Program-made: the position numbers and the translations under genes
Origin: a virus
Length of the DNA: 51,998 nt
Virus record (IMG/VR): IMGVR_UViG_3300025815_000021
Span: 1-51,998 of that record
Direction: 5' to 3' (one strand)
In this document: piece by piece, positions 25,863 to 35,081 of the stretch
How positions within the stretch are numbered: position 1 is the stretch's first letter
How the letters are laid out: each line of letters starts with the position of its first letter
Notes under the pieces: generated by a model
What the model was told of the DNA's origin: nothing
The model's input: the letters and a program-made list of their open reading frames with translations, nothing else
Database searches by the model: none

Positions 25863-25886
25863 TATAAAAATAAATAAAGGAGAAGA

Positions 25887-26219
25887 ATGAGTAATTTATT
25901 AAAAAAGCCTATAGTCGTAGGTAAGTTACCAAAATCTACAGTTCAAAGAGGAGCTAAAAGTATCTACATTGATGGCGAAGCAATGCTACTTGCTTTAGGA
26001 AGTAAAAATGAATGGGTACATTGCTATTCTTTTGAAAGCGAAGATTCTAGACAAAGAAGAAATAAAGGCAGTGCTATGAGAATAGCAGGTAAAAGTTTCT
26101 GTAGTAGAAATAATGAAGGTTCTCAGTTTAATTACTGGCAATTTAAAGTGATTACTGTAGAAAACACAGTTAATCTTTACATTATTTGTGAAAATAGAGA
26201 AGGAACTGATTGGCAATGA
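25887..26219 (+). CDS. unknown basic protein
   Basis: 110 aa, starts MSNLLKKPIVVGKLPKSTVQ. Basic centre (EDSRQRRNKGSAMRIAGK) and beta-rich C-terminus. AAGGAGAAGA before ATG. First gene of a four-gene operon ahead of the structural genes. No family recognised. Confidence 0.65.
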   Translation: MSNLLKKPIVVGKLPKSTVQRGAKSIYIDGEAMLLALGSKNEWVHCYSFESEDSRQRRNKGSAMRIAGKSFCSRNNEGSQFNYWQFKVITVENTVNLYIICENREGTDWQ

Positions 26220-26929
26220 GTGATTTAGAACACATTGGCGATGACCAAATGGACTTTAGAGAATTAGCACAACATCAACCAAAGCGTATTGATGAAAACA
26301 CTCGTGGTTTTAAAGGTATGCAACAAGATGAATGGTATGAAATAGTACAATGGTTGCAGTTAAGAATGGATGACGCAGCGAATTGGTCAATGACAAAGAT
26401 CGATGTTATGTATTCTGACCTTAAAAACTACACAAAAGGCGATGTTTTTTATGCGATTCAGAAATTATATGAAGAAGGAAGACATAAAGCACCTGATGGC
26501 GGTATGATTTTAGCTAAATTAAAAGCTTTAAGCATACCTAAGGTAAGATCTTCTGTTACAAATGTAGAAAATATAACAAATATAGATAGAAATAGTGGAT
26601 TTTGTGATATCCCAGGGTATTCTTGTTCATTTTTTGATAGTGCTTGGTTTTCAGATGATTATGGCAACTGGCATTTTGAAGACCTGTGTACAGCTAATGG
26701 TCCAAAAGGTTTATGTGAAGCTAGAAAAAAAGCTGTTCCTAATGAACACCAGATTAGGACAAAGCCAAAAAAATCTACTAGAGCAGAAATGTATGCACAG
26801 CTTTGTAAAATGAAGACAATGAACGAAGTTATGAAGAAAAAAGTATGGAAAACTTACGATAAGTATGTTGATGGCGACTTAGAAGAAGTTATAAGTACTT
26901 ATGGTAAAAAGGATTGGTACGATGGATAG
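26216..26929 (+). CDS. unknown protein, possible helicase-loader-like
   Basis: 237 aa from ATG 26216, overlapping the previous stop (ATGA). The block VMYSDLKNYTKGDVFYAIQKL then APDGGMILAKLKAL resembles the small helical domain of helicase-loader/inhibitor proteins (a Y-x-x-L then a proline and I-x-x-x-L pattern). Cysteines and histidines follow (CDIPGYSC, WHFEDLC). The resemblance is weak. Neighbours give no functional clue beyond proximity to the repeat-rich region. Confidence 0.5.
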   Translation: MSDLEHIGDDQMDFRELAQHQPKRIDENTRGFKGMQQDEWYEIVQWLQLRMDDAANWSMTKIDVMYSDLKNYTKGDVFYAIQKLYEEGRHKAPDGGMILAKLKALSIPKVRSSVTNVENITNIDRNSGFCDIPGYSCSFFDSAWFSDDYGNWHFEDLCTANGPKGLCEARKKAVPNEHQIRTKPKKSTRAEMYAQLCKMKTMNEVMKKKVWKTYDKYVDGDLEEVISTYGKKDWYDG

Positions 26930-27860
26930 CGAAAATTATGATATAGAAGAAGGACACGAGGAAATAGAAAACTTTCTAGGATCTGAATTAGTTCTTTATG
27001 GAGAAACATTTAATTATTATATAGAAAAAAGTTTTAACTCAACTTTTATGGCTAATCAATTTATTGATTCTGCAGCAGAAAAATTAAATATCAACACTCA
27101 TTATGATATAGATCTGCCTACGACTGTTGTTTTAGGAAACTACGATAACAAAGATCAATTTATGGTGTTAACATTTTTTACTTATGACTATGAGTTAGAT
27201 GAAGATGAAGATTTATCAATTACAGTCGAAAAGTTAAAAAAACATTTATATAGAACTAAAGGTATTACAAAAGATTTTGATTTTTGTATGATTTCTTATC
27301 CTATTTTAAAAGAAAGTAGTGATTTCACAGAAGATTGTGTTTACGAATATGCTTTAGAAAGTATTATTTTTAATACAACTGATTTTATTGGAGGAGCTGT
27401 TTCCAAAAGAGCAGTTGACCACAATTGTGAAGAGTGTGAAAAGTGTTACAATTTTCAAGTCCAGTACCTTTTAAACAGCAATGGTAATATGTCTCATAGG
27501 CAACTAAGAAAAATAGCGCATAAAAACTCTAGAGAAGAATCTTATGCTTTTTCTACTGTTGTAGAAAACTATTTTAAATTACCGAGCATTGCAAGTAAAG
27601 AATCTCTTTATGAATTTATAGAAGACATAAAAAAAGATAGATTAAAAGTAATAACAAGCAAAGAATCTATCTTAGATGAGCTTGTTAATGAAGTAGTTTC
27701 ACTTCCTTTGGAAGGGTTTATACTATCAGACGAAGCGGGTAAATCAAGAGAAGAAATTATGGATACAATGAAAACTTTAATTGCTGCTACAGATTTTGAT
27801 GGTGCAGAAGGTCAGTTTTTTATTGATTCATTAAATGACCTATTAGGAGAAGAAGAATGA
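26922..27860 (+). CDS. unknown acidic protein with CxxC
   Basis: 312 aa from ATG 26922, overlapping the previous gene by 8 bp. Acidic N-terminal half, one possible zinc half-site (HNCEECEKC, about residue 168), helical C-terminus. No family recognised. Together with its neighbours it may form a late-regulation or DNA-replication group. Confidence 0.6.
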   Translation: MDSENYDIEEGHEEIENFLGSELVLYGETFNYYIEKSFNSTFMANQFIDSAAEKLNINTHYDIDLPTTVVLGNYDNKDQFMVLTFFTYDYELDEDEDLSITVEKLKKHLYRTKGITKDFDFCMISYPILKESSDFTEDCVYEYALESIIFNTTDFIGGAVSKRAVDHNCEECEKCYNFQVQYLLNSNGNMSHRQLRKIAHKNSREESYAFSTVVENYFKLPSIASKESLYEFIEDIKKDRLKVITSKESILDELVNEVVSLPLEGFILSDEAGKSREEIMDTMKTLIAATDFDGAEGQFFIDSLNDLLGEEE

Positions 27861-28138
27861 GAGTACTAGATAAATATCCAGCAGTTAAACAACAATTAAA
27901 AGAAATTTATGAAAAAGAATTTTTTGACAACATTGTAGGTTTAACTGATGCTCAAGCAAATTATATACAAAGAGAAGAAGCAGAGATCTCTAGAACTGAA
28001 AGAGATTTTCTATTCTTAAAAGAAAATACAAGTCATTGGAAAAAAATGCTTTCTGATGATTGCGAAGATAAGCACAGTACAATATATAAAGCTTATGTGG
28101 ACCTCTTTGGATTGCCTGAGGGATTAAACATAGATTAA
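27857..28138 (+). CDS. unknown helical protein
   Basis: 93 aa, starts MRVLDKYPAVKQQLKEIYEK. All-helical charged protein with KENTSHWKKMLSDDCEDKHS. ATGA overlap upstream and AGGAGAAGAAG ribosome site. Its place just before the large terminase is compatible with a packaging accessory, but nothing shows it. Confidence 0.6.
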   Translation: MRVLDKYPAVKQQLKEIYEKEFFDNIVGLTDAQANYIQREEAEISRTERDFLFLKENTSHWKKMLSDDCEDKHSTIYKAYVDLFGLPEGLNID

Positions 28139-28278
28139 AGATAGCTATCGTGGGTAGTCCACACGATAAAGTTGAAATCTGTCAACAAGGAAGTATAGAC
28201 TTAAGTAGTCGGCTTCCTTGCTGACAAGCCCTCCCATCAACGCCTATCTCTTCGGAGATAGGTGTATATACTATTATT
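28139..28278 (+). ncRNA. hairpin-rich intergenic segment before terminase
   Basis: Three helices follow each other: ATCGTG/CACGAT (28147-28167), CAAGGAAG/CTTCCTTG extended by GTCA/TGAC (28181-28225), and CGCCTATCTC-TTCG-GAGATAGGTG (28241-28264), the last with a UUCG tetraloop. TATACT (28267-28272) ends 6 bp before the terminase ATG. It could be the end of the upstream transcript or a packaging-site element. Confidence 0.5.
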
Positions 28279-29544
28279 ATGGAAGATCCTAAATTTCAAA
28301 AACTTCTTGAAGAGAAGAAGGCAAAAGACAAAAAAATAAAACTTCCTAAATTACACGAAAACCAAAAAATAGTTTCTGAGTCTGAAGCTCGTTGGAAAAT
28401 ACTTTGTGCAGGTAGAAGATTTGGAAAAACAAGATTAGGTGTCCAGTCTTGTTTAGAAGTTGCATTAGAAGGTAAAAGAGCTTGGTGGGTAGCACCAACA
28501 TTCTCAATTGCAAGGGTTGGTTGGAGAGATATTATGTCAGCAGGATATGATCTTGGCTCTAAAGTAGGTGTTGATGTAAAAATGGGGGACATGACAGTTA
28601 ATTTTGCCAATGGTGGTTTTATTGCTGTTAAATCTGCTGACAATCCACAAAGACTTCGTGGAGAAGGTTTGGATTTCCTGGTTATGGACGAGGCTGCTTT
28701 TATTAAAGAAGAAACTTGGACTGAGGTTCTTAGACCTACCTTAACTGAAAGAAAAGGTTCTGCTTTATTCATTAGTACACCTCGTGGTATGAACAATTGG
28801 TTCTATCGTTTATGGCAAGACGCAGATGATAGAGCGGATTGGGCTAAGTTTAAATTCTCTACAGTAGATAATCCAGCAATTGATCCTGAAGAATTAGAAA
28901 TGGCAAAGCAGGAAATTGGTTCTCTGACATTTGCACAGGAGTATGAAGCAGAATTTGTAAATGAAGGAACTCAGCTTTTCAAATCAGATTGGTTTAAATA
29001 CTATCAACCTGCTGTTCGTGGTGCCAAAATAGATGGTTTCTTGTATGAATTTGATAATATGCCTAAGTTTGCAACTGTTGACTTAGCAACTTCTACCAAA
29101 CAAACTGCCGACTACACAGTATTTACAGCATTTGCACAAGATCCTGTAGAAGATAAATTGTTTGTCGTTGATATGTTAAGAAAAAGAATGGAAGCTCCAG
29201 ACATAATTCCTGCAATGAAACAGTTCTATAAAAAAAATAATCTTGATTGGATAGGAATTGAAAGAGCAGGATTTCAGTTATCGATTATTCAGTTTGCCAG
29301 AAGAGAAGGAATCCAAGTCCGAGAGTTAAAAGCTGACAAAGACAAACGCAGTCGTGCCATACCTTTGTCTGCTAAAATGGAAGGTGGACAAGTATTCTTT
29401 CCTGATGACCCAATGGTTGATTGGGTACACGAAGCTGAAAGAGAATTATTGACTTTTCCCTTAGGAGCACATGACGATATTGTTGATACGCTAGCTTATG
29501 GTGTATTAAACTTAACTAAGAGAGTGAATTGGAAAGCGTACTAG
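28279..29544 (+). CDS. terL: terminase large subunit
   Basis: 421 aa. Walker A is AGRRFGKT (about residues 39-46), Walker B is FLVMDEAA (about 133-140), and a coupling motif lies at LFISTPRG. The nuclease half begins at FATVDLATST with the first acidic residue and ends at HDDIVDTLAYG, the conserved C-terminal metal-binding block. The protein pumps DNA into the prohead and cuts it. TATACT 6 bp before the ATG and no Shine-Dalgarno point to a leaderless start. The ATG of the portal gene follows directly. Confidence 0.95.
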   Translation: MEDPKFQKLLEEKKAKDKKIKLPKLHENQKIVSESEARWKILCAGRRFGKTRLGVQSCLEVALEGKRAWWVAPTFSIARVGWRDIMSAGYDLGSKVGVDVKMGDMTVNFANGGFIAVKSADNPQRLRGEGLDFLVMDEAAFIKEETWTEVLRPTLTERKGSALFISTPRGMNNWFYRLWQDADDRADWAKFKFSTVDNPAIDPEELEMAKQEIGSLTFAQEYEAEFVNEGTQLFKSDWFKYYQPAVRGAKIDGFLYEFDNMPKFATVDLATSTKQTADYTVFTAFAQDPVEDKLFVVDMLRKRMEAPDIIPAMKQFYKKNNLDWIGIERAGFQLSIIQFARREGIQVRELKADKDKRSRAIPLSAKMEGGQVFFPDDPMVDWVHEAERELLTFPLGAHDDIVDTLAYGVLNLTKRVNWKAY

Positions 29545-32121
29545 ATGGCAGAAAATAAAAGTTTTTACAGACGAGCAGTAGAATATCTTCAGGCTCCACC
29601 ACAAAGAACACAACAAAAAAGTTTTTTAGGATCAACCTCTTCGGTTGATTCAAGTATCTATGGATACAATACACAATCAGGTTTTATGCCTGACAAACTC
29701 ATTAAAGAGATTGGAGATGGAACAGGCAACTCTGCTGTAGTCGCTTGTTTGAATGTACTCTCTACTTCATTCGCTGAACCAAGACTAAAAGTTTATAGAG
29801 AGATAGGGGATTCAGATTATGAAATGGTTGATAGCCACCCTGTAACTACTTTAATTAACAGACCTAATCCTTACACTTCAGGTTCTTTATTAGCACACTA
29901 CATTGTTACAGCACTAAATGCTGAAGGCGATGCTTATTTATTGAAGAACAAAAATAAAGCAGGCAGAGTTATTGAACTTGTTCCTCTTATGCCTCACTAC
30001 ATAAAACCAAGAGGTAACGAAAAACAATTAATTACTCACTACGAATATTATGTTAAAGACTCTAACTCACTCAACCAAAATGAATTTGTTGTAATCCCTG
30101 CAAATGACATTGTTCATATTCGACAAGGTGTTGATCCTAATAATCACAGAAAAGGATTTGCACCACTTAAAGCTGTATTAAGAGAAATTTTAGGAGACGA
30201 GGCTGCAGGTCAGTACGCAGCTGCTTTGTTACACAACATGGCAGTACCTGGTGTTATTCTTTCTCCTAAAGATGACGCAATGGGTGGACCTAGCCAAGAT
30301 GAGGCTGAAGCGATTGCTCAAATATACAAACAAAAATTTGGTGGTTCTAATAGAGGAGCACCAATGATACTTACAGGTGCAATGGATGTAAAAGTAGTAT
30401 CTTGGTCTCCAGAACAATTAAACCTTAACCAACTAAGGAGATTGCCTGAGGAAAGAGTTTCTGCAGTTTTAGGTGTCCCAGCAATTCTCGCTGGACTCGG
30501 AGCTGGACTGGAATCGGCGACATACAACAATACGAGAGAATTGAGAGAGTTCTTTACTGAACAAAAACTTATTCCTCTATGGCAAACAGTAGCTAATGAA
30601 ATTACTCATCAGTTATTGCAATCAGACTTTACTGCAGATCCAAAAATATTATGTAAGTATGACCTTAATGAAGTTAGAGCTTTGGATGTAGATAAAGGCG
30701 AAATATTTAAAAGAATGCAAACAGGTGTTACAGGTGGTTGGATAACAGTAGCTGAGGCTAGAAAAGCTGTTGGTCTTGAATTTGGAGATGAACATGATGT
30801 GTTTTTACGACCACTCAACCTCGAACCTACATTACCTGAAAATTATAACAAGCCATTAGTAATGGAAGAACCTAAAGATGAGCCTGAAGATGAAATGGGC
30901 GAAGAACCAAATCCTAGAGAGGAAGAAAATGAACTGCTCATGGCTGATGGATATGACGAAGCCATCACAATTAAAGCTGTATTAGATACAACGAGTACAG
31001 AAGCTGAAGTTACAAGAGAAGGCAACATTGTTATGACACCAACTTATCTTGATAATGAAAAAGCACCTGCAATATCAGAAAAAGTCAAAAAAACTTTAAA
31101 AGACAAAGTAGCAAAACACAATGCTTCTAATCCTAAATACAGAGCTACTTATGGAATGTTAGCTGCAGTATTTAGAAGAGGTGTCGGTGCTTATCGTACT
31201 AACCCTGCCTCAGTGAGAGGTAATGTTACAAGTGCAACCCAGTGGGGAATAGCTAGAGTGAACGCTTTTATAAAAGGACTTAAAGGTTCTTTCCCAAGAA
31301 AACCATTTGACCAAGACTTACTACCTGCAGGACATCCAAAAAGTTCTAAAGGTATTGAACTTATTGACGAATTAAAAGTATCTTACGAAGAAGCTGAAAC
31401 ATTATTTGAACAGGCTTTTGAAATAGAACCTGAGAATATAAAAGCAGAATCAGTAAAAGTAGGACAAGCTGTTAGTTGGTCAATAAATAAAGATCCTGAT
31501 CCTCCCTCAACAGTCCATGGAATTGTAGTTTCTGTTTCTAAAGAAAATGCAACAATGAATGTTTGGGCAATCATGGAAGATGGTTCTCACAAGAAAACAG
31601 ATAGAAATGTTACTATGCCAATTTCTAAACTTACTGTTATAAAAGATTTCAGAAAAGGAGATAAAGCTCCTAATGATGTTACAAATTTTCCAGGCAGTGG
31701 CGATAATCAAAAGATAAGTATGTCGAACTCTAAGTTCAGACAGTTCCCTGATTACGCTTATGTTAAAAATCTAAAAGAAAATTATCCTGAGATATGGAGA
31801 AGAGCAGGTACAGGTGGAAACCCTCCTACTTCTTTTACAGGAAATGATGCTTTTAGAAATTGGACTAAATACAAAGCAGGAGACCGAAGTGCCTCAGTAC
31901 TTTCGTGGGTAAAAAGAAGAGAACGATTTATGAATCGACACCAAGGTAACAACCGACTCAATGGAACTATTGCAGTTATGAAGTGGGGTGGTGTTACTAA
32001 GTCTGGTGTATCTGCTATGAAAAAAATTGTCAATGAACAAAAGAAGAAAATTGACGAGCGTAAAAAAAAGGCAGAACAACTCGTAGATCAGTCTGTTAAA
32101 ATAAATAGTACAGAAAGTTAA
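29545..32121 (+). CDS. portal protein with long multi-domain C-terminal fusion
   Basis: 858 aa, about twice the usual portal length. Residues 1-425 are an HK97-type portal: SAVVACLNVLSTSFAEPRL, HPVTTLINRPNPYTSGSLLA, DIVHIRQGVDPNNHRKGFAP and LGVPAILAGLGAGLESATYN. After an acidic linker come extra blocks: PKYRATYGMLAAVFRRGVGA ... WGIARVNAFIKG (about 520-580), a small beta-barrel (GQAVSWSINKDPDPPSTVHG, about 635-700), and a repeat of the first block type (FRNWTKYKAGDRSASVLSWV, RFMNRHQGNNRLNGTIAVMK, about 770-830). Such blocks occur as separate or fused modules in aquatic phages. The extension may form part of the neck or an internal head protein. Confidence 0.88.
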   Translation: MAENKSFYRRAVEYLQAPPQRTQQKSFLGSTSSVDSSIYGYNTQSGFMPDKLIKEIGDGTGNSAVVACLNVLSTSFAEPRLKVYREIGDSDYEMVDSHPVTTLINRPNPYTSGSLLAHYIVTALNAEGDAYLLKNKNKAGRVIELVPLMPHYIKPRGNEKQLITHYEYYVKDSNSLNQNEFVVIPANDIVHIRQGVDPNNHRKGFAPLKAVLREILGDEAAGQYAAALLHNMAVPGVILSPKDDAMGGPSQDEAEAIAQIYKQKFGGSNRGAPMILTGAMDVKVVSWSPEQLNLNQLRRLPEERVSAVLGVPAILAGLGAGLESATYNNTRELREFFTEQKLIPLWQTVANEITHQLLQSDFTADPKILCKYDLNEVRALDVDKGEIFKRMQTGVTGGWITVAEARKAVGLEFGDEHDVFLRPLNLEPTLPENYNKPLVMEEPKDEPEDEMGEEPNPREEENELLMADGYDEAITIKAVLDTTSTEAEVTREGNIVMTPTYLDNEKAPAISEKVKKTLKDKVAKHNASNPKYRATYGMLAAVFRRGVGAYRTNPASVRGNVTSATQWGIARVNAFIKGLKGSFPRKPFDQDLLPAGHPKSSKGIELIDELKVSYEEAETLFEQAFEIEPENIKAESVKVGQAVSWSINKDPDPPSTVHGIVVSVSKENATMNVWAIMEDGSHKKTDRNVTMPISKLTVIKDFRKGDKAPNDVTNFPGSGDNQKISMSNSKFRQFPDYAYVKNLKENYPEIWRRAGTGGNPPTSFTGNDAFRNWTKYKAGDRSASVLSWVKRRERFMNRHQGNNRLNGTIAVMKWGGVTKSGVSAMKKIVNEQKKKIDERKKKAEQLVDQSVKINSTES

Positions 32122-32173
32122 ATTTGATACTGTAGTATCTACAGTATTAATATAGATTAAGAGGTATAGGTTA

Positions 32174-33475
32174 ATGGATAAAGAAATTAAAAGTTTCGAC
32201 CTCTCCATCAAAGAAGATGGAGAAGAGAAAGGTAGTGTTGAAGCTGTCTTCTCAGTATATAATAATCTCGACAGCGATGGCGATGTTGTAGTTCCTGGTG
32301 CTGTCAAATCAGGTTTCAAAGATAATCAAGTTCCAATGGTATTCGCACATAAGTGGGATCAACCAATTGGTAAAGGTGTTATCGTAGAAGGCGAAGATTC
32401 TGCTGTGTTTAAAGGTTCATTTTTTATGGACACAGAAGCAGGAAAAGAAGCATATAACTTAGTTAAATCAATGGGCGATCTTCAACAATGGTCTTTTGGT
32501 TTTAGAGTCAATGATTCAGAAGTTGGTAAATTTCAAAAAGACGATTCTGAATCTGATGTTCGCTTTCTTAAAGATTTAACTGTTTACGAAGTATCTCCTG
32601 TCCTTGTTGGTGCAAATCAAGAAACCTATACCCTTGCAATCAAATCAGGCGAAGATACAGTTTACGAGAAAAAAGAAGAAAAAGAACCTGTTGCTTTTAT
32701 GGACGACCACTTCACAACAGAAGATGAAGCTATGGCTCGTGCAAAAGAACTAGGTTGTGATGGTATTCACTCTGTCGATAGAAATGGCACTACTTACTAT
32801 ATGCCATGTAAAACTCACGAAGATTATGAAAAAATGTCAGCAGGTAAAGAAGCTGATGTTGAAGTAGAGAATACTGAAGAATCATCTTGCAACTGCGGTT
32901 GCAAAAAAGACGCAAAAGAAATGCACTGCTCTTATGGAGATGGTGGCAAATGTGCAAAAGAGATGGAAGATGATAAAAAAGATTTAGAAGTTTCAGAAGA
33001 CGATTCCAGCGTGTCAGGAAAGCGTTTCTCTGATGAAGTCAAAGATGTGCTTGCTGCATTAGAAGACTTAATCGTTAGGTCCAAAGCTATTGGATTGTTA
33101 CGAGAGAAAGATGGTAGGAAATTGTCAGAAAAGGCTACACAGGCTTTAAGGGCGATTCAAGAAGACCTTAATGATGCTTGGGAAGAGATTGATGAAGTCA
33201 TTTCTCAAGTTGGTACTGTCCCAGAAGTAGAAGAAGAAGTTGAAGCTATTGCTGAAGCTGAGGCTACAGAAGTTGAAGCACCTGAAGAAATATCTGAAGA
33301 TGTTGAAATTGAAGAAGCAGAAGCAGAAGTTGTAGAAGAAGCTACTGAAGAAGTTTCTGAGGAAGAAGTAACTGAGGAAGAAGTTGATGAAGGTATAGAC
33401 GAAGTAATTCTCGAAGCCCAAGTTAACATTACAGAATCGTTAATAGCCGAACAAGAACTAGAAGAAGAAATTTAA
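32174..33475 (+). CDS. prohead protease (U35/HK97 type) fused to acidic scaffold-like tail
   Basis: 433 aa. The protease domain (about 1-155) has the SVEAVFSVYNNLDSDGDVV start, catalytic histidine in MVFAHKW and catalytic serine in WSFGFRV, plus YEVSPVLVGAN. A second small block, DHFTTEDEAMARAKELGCDG ... TYYMPCKTHEDYEKM, is a module I know from other aquatic phage proteases. Residues 225-270 are cysteine-rich, and 300-433 are helical and extremely acidic, as expected of a scaffold (delta) domain. It would cleave capsid and scaffold during maturation. Confidence 0.9.
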   Translation: MDKEIKSFDLSIKEDGEEKGSVEAVFSVYNNLDSDGDVVVPGAVKSGFKDNQVPMVFAHKWDQPIGKGVIVEGEDSAVFKGSFFMDTEAGKEAYNLVKSMGDLQQWSFGFRVNDSEVGKFQKDDSESDVRFLKDLTVYEVSPVLVGANQETYTLAIKSGEDTVYEKKEEKEPVAFMDDHFTTEDEAMARAKELGCDGIHSVDRNGTTYYMPCKTHEDYEKMSAGKEADVEVENTEESSCNCGCKKDAKEMHCSYGDGGKCAKEMEDDKKDLEVSEDDSSVSGKRFSDEVKDVLAALEDLIVRSKAIGLLREKDGRKLSEKATQALRAIQEDLNDAWEEIDEVISQVGTVPEVEEEVEAIAEAEATEVEAPEEISEDVEIEEAEAEVVEEATEEVSEEEVTEEEVDEGIDEVILEAQVNITESLIAEQELEEEI

Positions 33476-33493
33476 GCTATATAGGAGATTATC

Positions 33494-34753
33494 GTGTCAG
33501 ATATAAAAGACCTCCGAGAAAAGCTTGCTGCTAAAAGAGTTGAATTAAAAGAACTTTTTGAATCTGCAGAAGATGGCAAGTACACCTCTGAACAAAAAGA
33601 GGAAATTTCCAAAAGAAATGAAGAACTTGCTGGACTTGTAGAACAAGTAAATCTTAAATCAGCTCAAACAAAAAATGAGAAAGCTATGGAAGTAGATTCT
33701 CAACCACAAGAGCAAGCTTATCCATCGGAAAAAGCTGCACCTAAAACTCTTGGAGAGCAATTTGTTAATTCAGATGCTTACAATAATTACAAGAGCAATG
33801 GTGTAAAAGGCATTGATTCCAAAGCTAACTTTAGCCCAATGGAATACAAAGCATCTCTTACAACCACAGGTTATCCACCAGAGGTTTTAAGAGAACCAGG
33901 CATACTTGAAACTGCCTTAAGAGATCCTAATGCTGTTATTAGTTTATTCGATCAAATCGAATCTACTCAAAACGCATTTTCATATCTCGAAGAGACAACA
34001 TTCTCAGACAGCGTAGCTGTTGAAAAAGCTGAGGGTGCTGCTGTTGCTGAAGGCGAACTTGCTTTCACAGAGCAAACCGAAGCTATCAGAAAAATTGGTG
34101 TTTATTTACCAGTTACTGATGAATTGTTGTCCGATGTTGCAGGTATCCAAGGATATGTCAACTCAAGATTACAAACAATGATCCGACTTCGTTTGGACAG
34201 CCAACTCCTCGTTGGAGATGGTACTGCTCCTAACTTAGAAGGTATCTTAGATGCAGGTAAAAGTTCTGTAGGTTCCACAGACTTCTCAGCTTACGCAGGT
34301 AACTTAGGAAGACTTGGAGCTCTATATGGAGCAATTACCAACATTCGTGTTAACGCTTTCACAGAGCCTGACGCAATTGTCATGCACCCAAATAACTGGA
34401 ATCAAGTTGTAACAGACTTAACAGGATTCGCAGGTACAGACTCTGCAGGATATGCAGCTAATGTTCCTCTATTCATAGCATCTGGTGCTATGGGTAACGC
34501 ACCTGTTGCTTCCATTTGGGGATTAAAAGTAGTTCCTACTACTGCTATCACTGAGAACACAGTTCTCGTTGGTAAATTCGGTGGTGGAGAAGCTGCTCAT
34601 GTTGTTATGAGACAAGGTATTGATTTAGCTGTCTCAGATAGCCACTCAGATTACTTTATTAAGAATCAATTAGCTATCAGAGCAACTATGAGAGTCGGTT
34701 TCCCTGTTTACAGGCAAGCTGCTTTCCATAAGATTACAGCTTTCAATAGCTAA
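33494..34753 (+). CDS. major capsid protein, HK97 fold
   Basis: 419 aa with a GTG start after TAGGAGATTATC. Residues 1-65 form a charged coiled coil (delta domain) likely removed by the protease upstream. The mature part contains LREPGILETALRDPNAVISL, TFSDSVAVEKAEGAAVAEGE (E-loop region), TEQTEAIRKIGVYLPVTDEL, LLVGDGTAPNLEGIL and DAIVMHPNNW, all typical HK97-family landmarks. The C-terminus GFPVYRQAAFHKI is also usual. A perfect 11-bp hairpin follows the stop. Confidence 0.95.
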   Translation: MSDIKDLREKLAAKRVELKELFESAEDGKYTSEQKEEISKRNEELAGLVEQVNLKSAQTKNEKAMEVDSQPQEQAYPSEKAAPKTLGEQFVNSDAYNNYKSNGVKGIDSKANFSPMEYKASLTTTGYPPEVLREPGILETALRDPNAVISLFDQIESTQNAFSYLEETTFSDSVAVEKAEGAAVAEGELAFTEQTEAIRKIGVYLPVTDELLSDVAGIQGYVNSRLQTMIRLRLDSQLLVGDGTAPNLEGILDAGKSSVGSTDFSAYAGNLGRLGALYGAITNIRVNAFTEPDAIVMHPNNWNQVVTDLTGFAGTDSAGYAANVPLFIASGAMGNAPVASIWGLKVVPTTAITENTVLVGKFGGGEAAHVVMRQGIDLAVSDSHSDYFIKNQLAIRATMRVGFPVYRQAAFHKITAFNS

Positions 34754-34766
34754 TAATCAATCGTTC

Positions 34767-34792
34767 GATAAGGGGTGGTAACACCCCTTATC
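34767..34792 (+). terminator. perfect hairpin after capsid gene
   Basis: GATAAGGGGTG and CACCCCTTATC pair perfectly around a GTAA (GNRA) tetraloop. Without a T tract it is more likely an mRNA-stability element that keeps capsid mRNA abundant than a full terminator. Confidence 0.6.
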
Positions 34793-34822
34793 AAACTTAA
34801 CAAATTTTTAAGAAGGAAAATA

Positions 34823-35074
34823 ATGTCAGAATTTACAAAAGTTGAAAAGAATGTCTACAAGATGAAAGATGGTTCTATTTGGGAAGGTGTCCCTGCTGAT
34901 TTACCAAGATCAGGTGCTTCTTTAATTGCTAAAGCAGGAAAAGAATATCCTACAGAATGGTTAAAAGAACAAGGTTGGGGTAAAAAAGCTCCTGCTAAGA
35001 AAAAAGCAGAACCTAAAAAATCATCAAAGAAAAAAGTAGAAACTAAAGCTGTAAAACCATCAGAAGATAAGTAG
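34823..35074 (+). CDS. small head protein with lysine-rich tail
   Basis: 83 aa from ATG 34823 after AAGGAAAATA. The front half YKMKDGSIWEGVPADLPRSG looks globular, and the last third is a K/P/A-rich tail (KKAPAKKKAEPKKSSKKK). Its position between capsid and connector suggests a head decoration or DNA-contacting protein. Confidence 0.65.
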   Translation: MSEFTKVEKNVYKMKDGSIWEGVPADLPRSGASLIAKAGKEYPTEWLKEQGWGKKAPAKKKAEPKKSSKKKVETKAVKPSEDK

Positions 35075-35081
35075 GTCCTAA

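Larger units (their letters stand above)
25221..25886. promoter_or_regulatory. large repeat-rich regulatory region, possible origin or packaging site
   Basis: 666 bp with no ORF longer than a few codons. In order: a GGATCT...AGATCC hairpin near 25332-25373, a mini-ORF with two hairpins, four phased palindromes, an SOS box, two tandem direct-repeat pairs, variant ECF promoter P20 and a sigma70-like promoter. The density of direct and inverted repeats recalls replication origins with iterons. Next to a small terminase gene it could also hold the packaging site. Confidence 0.6.

Noticed and set aside
33146-33429. Long antisense frames over the acidic protease tail
   Set aside because: They arise from the GAA/GAG-rich repeats read backwards, with no ribosome sites, and give low-complexity S/T- or F-rich peptides.
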